Position numbers and translations under genes: made by a program
The notes under the pieces: generated by a model
What the model saw: the letters and a program-made list of their open reading frames with translations, nothing else
What the model was told of the DNA's origin: nothing
Database searches by the model: none
Assembly (NCBI GenBank): GCA_024699205.1
Contig: JAILQA010000381.1
Span: 1 to 6,185, forward strand
DNA length: 6,185 nucleotides
Source of the DNA: Treponema sp.
GTDB taxonomy: Bacteria > Spirochaetota > Spirochaetia > Treponematales > Treponemataceae
Reading direction: 5' to 3'
In this document: piece after piece, positions 1 through 6,185 of the stretch
Position numbering within the stretch: position 1 is the first letter of the stretch
Layout of the letters: the number at the start of each line of letters is the position of its first letter

Positions 1-1584
1 CATCTTTATTCTGAGTCTATGTACTGTATAAAACAAGGCCGAAAGGAGGAAAATAAGAAAGACAGCAAGCAATCCAACATAATGTTTATGCTCTTTCCAG
101 AAATCATCCACTGTATATCTGAAAACCTGAGCTGCATAATAATTAACGTTACTGTCAATATAATGTGAATCCAGCATTCTCAATCCTCTGTTCAACATGT
201 GAAAGAGAGTTTCATTATCTTTCAGGAGAATAAGAGAATAGCCGACATCTTTTTTCAAATCGTCATAAACCTTGAGACCCGATTTACTGGTTGATTTCAG
301 GTAATATTGAGTTTTATAGCCGTTTGCCAATATGGAATCAACAAAACCATTAAGAAGAGCCTTAAAAGCTACATCATAAGAATCAAATCGTAAGATTTTA
401 CTGTTAGGAAAGTTTGTGCGTGCATAATAAAAATCAGGAGTTGAATTAACAATTCCTATTCGGTTTGTTTCATTATTATCGAAAATGCCTTTATAAACCA
501 ACTTTTCTGATGCATATGCAACTGCAGGAGTCTGATACCAGTCGTACATTTCGGCATCCCAATTGGATTCATTTGCAGGGAAGAAAACATCAATTTCATT
601 AGCTTCAAGTCCAAACAAGCCCATGTCTTCTGTTGTGTAAAAAATATACTGTAATTCAACCTTATCTGTGATTCCGTATTCTTCAAAGATGCGTTTCATT
701 ATAACAGAAAGAACACCAATTGCCTCACCTGTGGCAGAATCCATAGCACAGAATGGTAAAAAATCCTTGAGACAACCAACCTTTAAGGCAGCATGGGTCA
801 ATACCCATTCCTGTTCCTGCTCATTTAGCAATTTTAATCTATTTATATTGGAAAAATGCTTACTGTGAAGTTCTACATTATAAAAAGGATTTTCGCTATA
901 AATTGTCTGTAAAGCTTTATTTAATTCTTCAAAAAGATCCGGTCGATTTTTTGATACAGCCATATAAAAATCTGAAGAACCAATCTTGTACATAGGAATC
1001 CAGTCGAAAGTGTTATTTAAGTCAATTTCGACAATCATATCAAGCTTTCCGCTCTTAAAATCTTCGTGATAGGCATCTTCATCCGTATAATAAACTATCG
1101 AACAATCAATTTTGTTATCTTTTACCCATTTTTCAAGATATTTTGTATAAATATAATCAGGATTAGTTCCTATTTTTTTTCCGGTAAGTCCATCCAGATT
1201 GCCAGGATTAATTGATTTATTGTCAGGCATTATAAAAAGATAATAATCTTCTGTTCCCATTGCCTGTTCAGGAAATAAAAACATTGTAGCACGTTCTTCG
1301 TCATACGATACATCTGTAAGAATATCAAGTTCACCGTTTTTGAACATTTCAAAAAGTGTAGCCCAATCACCATAAACATATTCATACTTCCAGTCTAAAT
1401 AATTGGAAACTGCAATTAAATAGTCATGGCAGTAGCCGCCCTTTGCATCTTCCTCAGACGAACCGAAAAAATAATGATCATCATAATTAAAATAACCGGT
1501 GCGAATTATTTTTGTCTCAGAAAAACCGGCTCTCGTAATAAAAAGGATCATAAAAAGAAGTGCGGCAAAATACTTATTTTTCAT
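1..1584 (-). CDS. Membrane-anchored sensor with two tandem family 3 solute-binding domains (3' end missing)
   Basis: Seen: the reverse strand is open for 528 codons from an ATG at 1584 to the left edge, so the C-terminus is missing. Residues 1-22 look like a signal peptide (MKNKYF, hydrophobic stretch, likely cut after GFS). Two periplasmic-binding-protein domains of the SBP_bac_3 type follow. The first spans about 25-250 and includes GDWATLFEMFKNGELDILTDVS (about 72-93, family hallmark) and ERA at 97-99. The second begins near residue 266, after the linker NEQEQEW (254-260), which resembles the usual 'LT.EE..WL..H' joint. A hydrophobic segment at 502-521, followed by basic HRLR, is a transmembrane helix leading into the cytoplasm. 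Known: this BvgS/EvgS-like layout senses small periplasmic ligands and normally ends in a GGDEF, HD/EAL or histidine kinase module. Inference: the missing part is such an output domain, but which one cannot be told here. A TAA four codons upstream limits the start; the ribosome site is weak. Confidence 0.88.
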   Translation of the reverse strand, partial: MKNKYFAALLFMILFITRAGFSETKIIRTGYFNYDDHYFFGSSEEDAKGGYCHDYLIAVSNYLDWKYEYVYGDWATLFEMFKNGELDILTDVSYDEERATMFLFPEQAMGTEDYYLFIMPDNKSINPGNLDGLTGKKIGTNPDYIYTKYLEKWVKDNKIDCSIVYYTDEDAYHEDFKSGKLDMIVEIDLNNTFDWIPMYKIGSSDFYMAVSKNRPDLFEELNKALQTIYSENPFYNVELHSKHFSNINRLKLLNEQEQEWVLTHAALKVGCLKDFLPFCAMDSATGEAIGVLSVIMKRIFEEYGITDKVELQYIFYTTEDMGLFGLEANEIDVFFPANESNWDAEMYDWYQTPAVAYASEKLVYKGIFDNNETNRIGIVNSTPDFYYARTNFPNSKILRFDSYDVAFKALLNGFVDSILANGYKTQYYLKSTSKSGLKVYDDLKKDVGYSLILLKDNETLFHMLNRGLRMLDSHYIDSNVNYYAAQVFRYTVDDFWKEHKHYVGLLAVFLIFLLSALFYTVHRLRIKM

Positions 1585-1634
1585 GTCAATATTTTACCAC
1601 ACTTTCTTATTATTTAGAATCAAAATAAAAGCAA

Positions 1635-1662
1635 ATTATAAGAAAAATCACAGAAAACTCAA
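1635..1662 (-). promoter_or_regulatory. Predicted promoter for the tandem solute-binding sensor gene
   Basis: On the reverse strand a perfect -10 box TATAAT (1635-1640) lies 16 bases downstream of TTGAGT (1657-1662), a four-of-six match to TTGACA. The -35 box sits inside the last codons of clpB and the -10 box just past its stop. Transcription would start near 1628, giving a leader of about 45 bases. This suggests the sensor can be expressed independently of clpB, although no terminator separates the two genes. AT-rich DNA produces chance matches, so this remains a prediction. Confidence 0.5.
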
Positions 1663-4263
1663 GGAATCTTGGGTTGGAGAAGCTGTTATATTTACACTAC
1701 TCCCATCTGTAATCTTTCCTGAGAGCAGTTGTCTTGCAAGGAAGTTTTCAACATAGGTTTGAATCGCTCTTTTTACAGGACGGGCTCCCATTGCAGGTTC
1801 ATAACCTTTTTCGCAAAGGAAATTAATTGCCTTATCATCAAAATTAAGCTTAATTCTCCTTTCTTCAAGGCGTTTTTGGACACGCTCGAGCTGTATTTTT
1901 ATGATACTGGCAATGCAATCTTTTGAAAGCTGCTGGAACATTACAATTTCATCAATTCGGTTCAAAAACTCAGGACGGAAGGTCTGGCGAAGAAGAAGAT
2001 TGATTTGCTCCTTTACCTGTGCGGGTACTTCTGAAACTGCATTGTTTTGAGCTTCAGCGTGTTCTGCAGCTTCAAGAATCAAATCACTTCCTAAGTTGCT
2101 GGTCATTATGATAATTGTGTTTTTAAAGTCAACAATTCTTCCCTGGCCATCTGTAAGTCTTCCATCGTCCAAAACCTGAAGTAGTACATTAAATACATCT
2201 GGATGAGCTTTTTCGACTTCATCAAATAGAATTACGCTGTAAGGTCTGCGTCGTACGGCTTCGGTAAGCTGTCCTCCTTCATCATAACCGACGTATCCTG
2301 GTGGTGCTCCAATAAGACGGGTAACACTGAACTTTTCCATATACTCACTCATATCAATTCGAGTAAGGGCCTTTTCATCATTAAAGAGGAAATCTGCCAG
2401 TGTTTTTGCAAGTTCTGTCTTACCAACTCCAGTTGGACCAATAAACATAAAGCTTCCCAGCGGACGATTCGGATCATTTAAGCCGGAACGATTACGACGA
2501 ATTGCATCTGCTATAACCTGTACTGCTTCATTCTGGCCGACTACCCTTTTATGCAGAACATTTTCAAGTTCAAGATATTTCTGCTTTTCACCGCTCATCA
2601 TTTTTGCGACTGGAATACCTGTCCAGGAGCTTACTATTTTTGCAACATCTTCTTCGGTAACAGACTGTCTGAGCAGTGAATTTCGTCCCGACTCCTGCCT
2701 TTCTTTTTCGCTTTCAAGTGCATCGTTCAGTTCTTTTTGGAGCGATGGGATAATGCTGTACTTTAGTTCTGCGGCGCGTTCCAGTTTTCCCTCGCGGGTA
2801 TTTTTTTCTTCCTCAAAACGGGCCTGTTCAAGCTTTTCTTTAAGTTCCCGGGATTTATCAATATTTTGCTTTTCGTTCTGCCACTGGAGCTTCATCGCAT
2901 CACGTTTTGCTGTGATTTCTGCAAGCTCTTTTTCCAGTTTTGCAAGTCGCTCCTTAGATGCGGAATCGTCTTCCTTGGAGAGAGACTGCTTTTCTATCTG
3001 CAGCTGAAGAATTTTTCGTTCAACCTGATCCAATTCCGTCGGCTGACTTTCAATTTCCATTTTTAGACGGCTGGCGGCTTCATCTACAAGGTCAATTGCT
3101 TTATCCGGCAAAAATCTTGAGGTGATATAACGGTTAGATAAAGTTGCAGCAGCTACCAGGGCTTCATCTTCAATATGAACTCCGTGATGGATTTCGTATT
3201 TTTCCCTCAAGCCACGCAAAATTGCAATTGTATCTTCTACCGTCGGTTCCGCACAATAAACCTGCTGGAAACGTCGTTCAAGAGCAGCGTCTTTTTCGAT
3301 GTATTTTCTGTATTCATCCAGAGTTGTAGCACCGATTGCACGCAATTCTCCACGCGCCAAAGCAGGTTTTAACAGATTTGAAGCATCCATGCTGCCTTCG
3401 GATGCACCGGCTCCAACCAGAGTATGAAGTTCATCTATAAAGAGTATAATTTGTCCTTCCGATTTTTGAACTTCGGTGATAAGGGATTTCAGTCTTTCCT
3501 CAAATTCACCGCGGAATTTTGCACCTGCAACAAGACTGCCCAAATCAAGGGCAAGCAGCCGTTTATTTTTAAGACTTTCCGGCACATCACCACTGGCAAT
3601 TCGTCGGGCAAGTCCTTCGACAATTGCAGTTTTACCAACCCCAGGCTCACCAATAATTACCGGATTATTTTTTGTACGACGGCACAAAACCTGCATTACA
3701 CGGCGGATTTCATCATCACGGCCAATTACCGGGTCAATTTTATCAAGTCGAGCAAGAGCAGTTAAATCGCGGCAATATTTTTCAAGTGCCCGGCTCTTTG
3801 ATTCAGGGTCCTGCGAGTCAACAGTTTGATTTCCGCGGACAGATTTTATTGCTTCAAGAACGTTATTATGGTTGATTCCAAAGGATTGAAGCAGTTTTCC
3901 ACAGTTTCCGTCGGATTCAGTCATTGCAAGCAGAATGTGGTCTGTTGATAAATATTGATCATGCAAGGCAGACATTTCCTGCTCAGCTTTGGCAAGAATT
4001 TTCTGCATTTCATTGGAAAAGTAGACATTGGCATTTCCATTTACTTTAGGATAAGAATCTACCGCTGCCTTAACTTTTGCAAGCAGTTCATTTATAGAAA
4101 CTCCGATACGCTCAATTATCGGGGCAACAAGTCCATCTTTTTGTTCAATCAAGGCCTGAAGAACATGTTCACCACCAATTTCCGAGCAATCATTCTTTAA
4201 TGCGATTGAAGAAGCTTCCTGTATAGCTTCCTGTGTTTTGATTGTAAAATTTTCGTAATTCAT
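1648..4263 (-). CDS. clpB: ATP-dependent disaggregase ClpB (Hsp100 chaperone)
   Basis: Hexameric cytosolic AAA+ chaperone that threads proteins out of aggregates together with DnaK/DnaJ/GrpE. The 871 residues are close to the usual ClpB length and the gene looks intact. Order seen: Clp N-terminal domain with two repeats (about 1-145); first AAA+ module with Walker A GEPGVGKT (205-212), Walker B ILFIDE (273-278) and arginine fingers ALERRF (327-332); long charged coiled-coil middle domain (about 405-525), which separates ClpB from ClpA and ClpC; second AAA+ module with Walker A GPTGVGKT (609-616), pore loop GYVGY (656-660), Walker B VILFDE (677-682), [10 protein letters not shown] (763-772) and sensor-2 GARP (826-829). 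There is no IGF/IGL-type ClpP-binding loop evident, as expected for a non-proteolytic chaperone. Oddity: the first pore loop reads [11 protein letters not shown], with Phe250 where Tyr is usual. The ATG at 4263 is preceded by AAGAGG with a five-base spacer (4269-4274), and the N-terminus aligns with ClpB. Confidence 0.98.
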   Translation of the reverse strand: MNYENFTIKTQEAIQEASSIALKNDCSEIGGEHVLQALIEQKDGLVAPIIERIGVSINELLAKVKAAVDSYPKVNGNANVYFSNEMQKILAKAEQEMSALHDQYLSTDHILLAMTESDGNCGKLLQSFGINHNNVLEAIKSVRGNQTVDSQDPESKSRALEKYCRDLTALARLDKIDPVIGRDDEIRRVMQVLCRRTKNNPVIIGEPGVGKTAIVEGLARRIASGDVPESLKNKRLLALDLGSLVAGAKFRGEFEERLKSLITEVQKSEGQIILFIDELHTLVGAGASEGSMDASNLLKPALARGELRAIGATTLDEYRKYIEKDAALERRFQQVYCAEPTVEDTIAILRGLREKYEIHHGVHIEDEALVAAATLSNRYITSRFLPDKAIDLVDEAASRLKMEIESQPTELDQVERKILQLQIEKQSLSKEDDSASKERLAKLEKELAEITAKRDAMKLQWQNEKQNIDKSRELKEKLEQARFEEEKNTREGKLERAAELKYSIIPSLQKELNDALESEKERQESGRNSLLRQSVTEEDVAKIVSSWTGIPVAKMMSGEKQKYLELENVLHKRVVGQNEAVQVIADAIRRNRSGLNDPNRPLGSFMFIGPTGVGKTELAKTLADFLFNDEKALTRIDMSEYMEKFSVTRLIGAPPGYVGYDEGGQLTEAVRRRPYSVILFDEVEKAHPDVFNVLLQVLDDGRLTDGQGRIVDFKNTIIIMTSNLGSDLILEAAEHAEAQNNAVSEVPAQVKEQINLLLRQTFRPEFLNRIDEIVMFQQLSKDCIASIIKIQLERVQKRLEERRIKLNFDDKAINFLCEKGYEPAMGARPVKRAIQTYVENFLARQLLSGKITDGSSVNITASPTQDSLSFL

Positions 4264-4354
4264 AAGCGCCTCTTAAACAATTTTCTAAATTGATTTAATC
4301 ATCACTTATAAACTAATCACAAAATTGCAAACTAACAAGAAAAAAAATTAAATT
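4264..4354 (-). promoter_or_regulatory. clpB leader with weak candidate promoter
   Basis: This 91-base, almost entirely A/T gap separates the stop of the barrel gene from clpB. On the reverse strand the best -10-like box is TATAAG (4305-4310), with TTGCAA (4325-4330) upstream, but the 14-base spacing is shorter than a normal sigma-70 promoter. The clpB ribosome binding site AAGAGG is at 4269-4274. I see no CIRCE element (TTAGCACTC-N9-GAGTGCTAA), so HrcA control is not supported. An A8 run (T8 on the coding strand) at 4340-4347 follows the barrel gene but lacks a GC-rich stem. Heat-shock control of clpB is expected from the family but not shown here. Confidence 0.3.
4291..4301. repeat. Short perfect inverted repeat upstream of clpB
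   Basis: TGATT-T-AATCA is an 11-base perfect palindrome about 28 bases upstream of the clpB start. TAATCA from this palindrome recurs at 4314-4319. It would overlap or immediately follow the transcription start if the weak -10 box at 4305-4310 is used, so an operator role is conceivable. A palindrome this short is also likely by chance in such AT-rich DNA. Confidence 0.25.
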
Positions 4355-4957
4355 TTAAAAGGTGTATGAAATACCGGCTTTTACAGGGAAGGAGAAACCG
4401 TAAACATCAGTTTGTATCCAGCTCGGAATTGCTTGACCATTGCTGCTACCGATATTAAACATAGCCCCGGCATTTGCAAATAAACCAAGATGAGTGTTAA
4501 AGCGGTAGTTAAAACTTAATTCAGGACCAACAGTAAACATTACCAGAACACGTTCAAGATGGTTTGTACCGTTCTCGCAAAATAAATCACCTTTTACTCC
4601 AGCGTTACCTGTAAAGAAAAGAGACATATTTCCTTTTTTTATGAACCCATATCCAAGGCCAAAATAAATATCTGCCTCTATTCCTTTGTCTATTTCCAAA
4701 TCACCCATATCATACGTAAATTTCATGGAAGAAATATCACCTCCGGCTTTAAAAACCAAGCCGTTACTACGTTCATAAGCATAATCAAAACAGAATCCAA
4801 AACCGGAAGTACTTATTTTATCAGGTTCATTAAATTCTTTAATTCTATCTTTTCCTGTAAAATAGGAATACATAAGTCCCGCATGGAGACTGTGATCTGC
4901 AAAAACCGAAGCACACAAAATAATAAACACGGAAATCAATAAGAGAAGTTTTTTCAT
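4355..4957 (-). CDS. Secreted, probable outer-membrane beta-barrel protein (unknown function)
   Basis: A 200-residue protein not recognised as a named family. Residues 1-20 are a textbook signal peptide (MKKLLLLISV..., cut after VFA). The mature part shows alternating glycine/aromatic strands typical of small barrels, such as LHAGLMYSYF, SGFGFCFDYAYE, ADIYFGLGYGFI, LFFTGNAGV, VGPELSFNYRF, LGLFANAGAMF and a last strand FPVKAGISYTF that ends in Phe, the usual barrel-assembly signal. The size suits about eight strands, like OmpA/OmpX-type or OmpW-like barrels. No catalytic motif is seen. A longer reading from 5107 exists, but its extra 50 residues would overlap the preceding gene and the promoter; the ATG at 4957 has AAAGGA seven bases upstream and opens directly on the signal peptide. 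Cys15 is preceded by Leu, which does not make a lipobox. It probably sits in the outer membrane; porin, adhesin or structural roles cannot be separated. Confidence 0.8.
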   Translation of the reverse strand: MKKLLLLISVFIILCASVFADHSLHAGLMYSYFTGKDRIKEFNEPDKISTSGFGFCFDYAYERSNGLVFKAGGDISSMKFTYDMGDLEIDKGIEADIYFGLGYGFIKKGNMSLFFTGNAGVKGDLFCENGTNHLERVLVMFTVGPELSFNYRFNTHLGLFANAGAMFNIGSSNGQAIPSWIQTDVYGFSFPVKAGISYTF

Positions 4958-4964
4958 GGTAAAG

Positions 4965-4970
4965 TCCTTT
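4965..4970 (-). promoter_or_regulatory. Ribosome binding site that fixes the barrel-protein start
   Basis: AAAGGA on the reverse strand lies seven bases before the ATG at 4957. It supports the 200-residue reading that begins on the signal peptide over the longer in-frame reading that starts at 5107. Confidence 0.75.
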
Positions 4971-4991
4971 TGCAGTTTTGTTAATAAAATA

Positions 4992-5019
4992 ATTATAACA
5001 CAGAGCAAACAGTTGTAAA
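4992..5019 (-). promoter_or_regulatory. Strong predicted sigma-70 promoter for the barrel-protein gene
   Basis: On the reverse strand TTTACA (5014-5019, five of six bases of TTGACA) is followed after 16 bases by a perfect TATAAT (4992-4997). The -10 box carries the extended TGn element directly before it (TGT-TATAAT). Transcription would start near 4985, leaving a leader of roughly 28 bases that holds the AAAGGA ribosome site. The promoter lies entirely in the 76-base gap after the tocopherol cyclase-like gene. It is the best promoter in the window and suggests strong, possibly constitutive expression. Confidence 0.7.
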
Positions 5020-5033
5020 GAAAGAATCTTAAA

Positions 5034-6185
5034 CTAAATTTCACCGAGCTCGATATGACCGAATTCGCAGACAGCTTTTGTAATCTTGGCATATTCAATC
5101 TGTTCAAGAGTCTTTTTTACGCGTTTGAAAAGTTTGATTTCGCCCACTCCGGTTCCGCCCTGAACTACATTAAGAATTTTTCGTTCGCCTTCAGGAAGTT
5201 CCAGTTTGCGGTCATAAAGTTCATCTATGCGGCAATATAAATCTACATCAATAACCCAGTTTTTATTATTTATGCTGACAGCCCAGTGCAGACGATTTTC
5301 ACTTTTTGTATCTGATTCTGGAGTCTGACTACAGCTCCACACAGTTGAATATGAGCGTTTACGAGAATTAGCACAAAACATAATTTCTGAACCTTCAAAA
5401 ATTCCCATAAAAGAGACCTTATTATCAAAATTTCCCTGAATTGAAAATGAGGAATCAAAAAGTTTTTTTCCAGAAATAATTGAAGAAAGACTTGAAGAAG
5501 AAATATGAAACCATTCTTCCGGCATTGTCTTTCCCCAGTAACGATCCATATAGCCATAGCATTTTTTGGGATCTACAATATATTCTTCCCCATCAAAGTT
5601 GATTGTGCCTGTAAAAGATGTTTTTATACCATAAGGAAACCATTTATCCGTTTTATTCTGATAACCTTCGCAAAACTCTTTTTTAATTTCATAATTAAGG
5701 TTCCAGGTTACATAACCACTGTCACATAAATATTCCGGGTGTTTTTTATTCTCGGTTTCCTGAATATTGATAAAACCACTAAGTTTGTCATCAGTAAAAA
5801 GTTTGTTTCCAATTAACATCGAAAAAGGTTTCATTGTAAGCTTTAATTCTTTGAGTGAATAATAGGAACAAACCTGCTTAGGTGATAAGCCCATTTTTCC
5901 GGCACGGAGAACCACATATGATGGCTGAACTATATTTTCAGATTTAATATTCTGTGCAGAAGAAGTTCCGGCAAGTGCATACTGCAAATCATCTTCTTTA
6001 ATTGTAATTCTAGGTTTAAATCCCAGCAAAGGCTCGTCTGGAGATAACCAGGGATTTAGTAATTCAACTTCAATAAAGAACATAGATTCTGCACCGCTAG
6101 TTTTTTCGACCCCATTGAAAAAACATCGCCACAAATTGATTCCGGTCTTCTTTTTATTTCCGTTAAGATTATATCTGTTTAATTT
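5034..6185 (-). CDS. Tocopherol cyclase-like protein (N-terminus beyond window)
   Basis: Seen: 383 residues ending with TAG at 5034-5036; the frame is open to the right edge, so the true start is outside. A TTG at 6134 would give 366 residues, but the 17 codons before it (including NRYNLNG and KKTGIN) look like normal family sequence, so it is not taken as the start. Recognised from memory as resembling the tocopherol cyclase-like family (PF14249): FFIEVELLNP (36-45), the signature GYMDRYWGKTMPEEWF (211-226; the family has GY.E.NWG..FP..WF), GGTGVGEIKLF (343-353) and CEFGHIE (373-379). Plant and cyanobacterial members close the chromanol ring of tocopherol; related proteins are found in bacteria not known to make tocopherol, where the role is unknown. 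No signal peptide or membrane helix is visible, though the start is missing. The fold is expected to be lipocalin-like beta barrels binding a hydrophobic ligand. Enzyme activity is not claimed. Confidence 0.72.
   Translation of the reverse strand, partial: KLNRYNLNGNKKKTGINLWRCFFNGVEKTSGAESMFFIEVELLNPWLSPDEPLLGFKPRITIKEDDLQYALAGTSSAQNIKSENIVQPSYVVLRAGKMGLSPKQVCSYYSLKELKLTMKPFSMLIGNKLFTDDKLSGFINIQETENKKHPEYLCDSGYVTWNLNYEIKKEFCEGYQNKTDKWFPYGIKTSFTGTINFDGEEYIVDPKKCYGYMDRYWGKTMPEEWFHISSSSLSSIISGKKLFDSSFSIQGNFDNKVSFMGIFEGSEIMFCANSRKRSYSTVWSCSQTPESDTKSENRLHWAVSINNKNWVIDVDLYCRIDELYDRKLELPEGERKILNVVQGGTGVGEIKLFKRVKKTLEQIEYAKITKAVCEFGHIELGEI

Noticed and set aside
456..686. Short reverse-strand frame of 76 codons
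   Set aside because: It lies wholly inside the sensor gene in another frame, has no recognisable domain, and the sensor frame is open throughout with clear family motifs.
3424..3829. Overlapping plus-strand open frames of about 113-117 codons opposite clpB
   Set aside because: They are antisense shadows of a strongly conserved AAA+ coding region, with compositions that reflect the clpB codons and no family resemblance.
3780..3830. Internal start producing a short ClpB without the N-terminal domain, as in E. coli
   Set aside because: No ATG occurs around residues 146-160, and I saw no clear ribosome site with an alternative start there, so the sequence gives no positive support.
4273..4287. 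AT-only hairpin CAATTT-AGA-AAATTG just upstream of the clpB ribosome site
   Set aside because: Six A/T-rich pairs around a three-base loop would be unstable, and such palindromes are frequent by chance in this composition.
4330..4360. Intrinsic terminator after the barrel gene (T8 run on the coding strand)
   Set aside because: The T run is preceded only by A/T bases with no GC-containing stem, so it does not make a credible terminator hairpin.
4895..4957. Lipoprotein signal (Cys15) in the barrel protein
   Set aside because: The residues before the cysteine are I-I-L, not a lipobox with a small residue at -1, and a normal cleavage site VFA follows.
4958..5107. N-terminal extension of the barrel protein to a start at 5107
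   Set aside because: The extra 50 residues would precede a perfect signal peptide, overlap the end of the tocopherol cyclase-like gene and swallow the promoter; the ATG at 4957 has its own ribosome binding site.

Overview
This AT-rich window carries four genes, all on the minus strand and closely packed. In order of transcription (right to left) they are: a tocopherol cyclase-like protein cut off at its N-terminal end by the right edge; a small secreted, probably outer-membrane beta-barrel protein; a complete ClpB disaggregase; and a large exported, membrane-anchored sensor cut off at its C-terminal end by the left edge. No RNA genes, insertion sequences, CRISPR arrays or phage-like genes were seen.

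The organism is probably a diderm bacterium. The small protein has a cleavable signal peptide, glycine/aromatic alternating strands and a terminal phenylalanine, as outer-membrane barrels do. The AT-rich composition, the tandem solute-binding sensor in a style common in Treponema and Clostridia, and the bacterial tocopherol cyclase-like protein together make a host-associated Treponema (Spirochaetota) my best guess. This is recognition from memory, not a database match.

Layout: 1-1584, 5' portion of the sensor gene (528 codons, no stop); 1585-1647, short gap, with a good promoter straddling the end of clpB; 1648-4263, clpB; 4264-4354, AT-only leader of clpB with weak promoter-like elements and a small palindrome; 4355-4957, barrel protein with a clear ribosome binding site and strong promoter; 5034-6185, tocopherol cyclase-like gene whose frame stays open to the right edge.

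The genes do not form an obvious pathway. ClpB is a cytosolic stress chaperone, the sensor reads periplasmic ligands, and the other two are cell-envelope or lipid-related at most. The barrel gene and the sensor gene each appear to have their own promoter, so same-strand packing need not mean one operon. No convincing intrinsic terminator lies between any pair, so read-through is possible. I found no strong sign of an undescribed system. The points most worth checking are the tandem-domain sensor with an unseen output module, the bacterial tocopherol cyclase-like protein and the phenylalanine in the first pore loop of ClpB.
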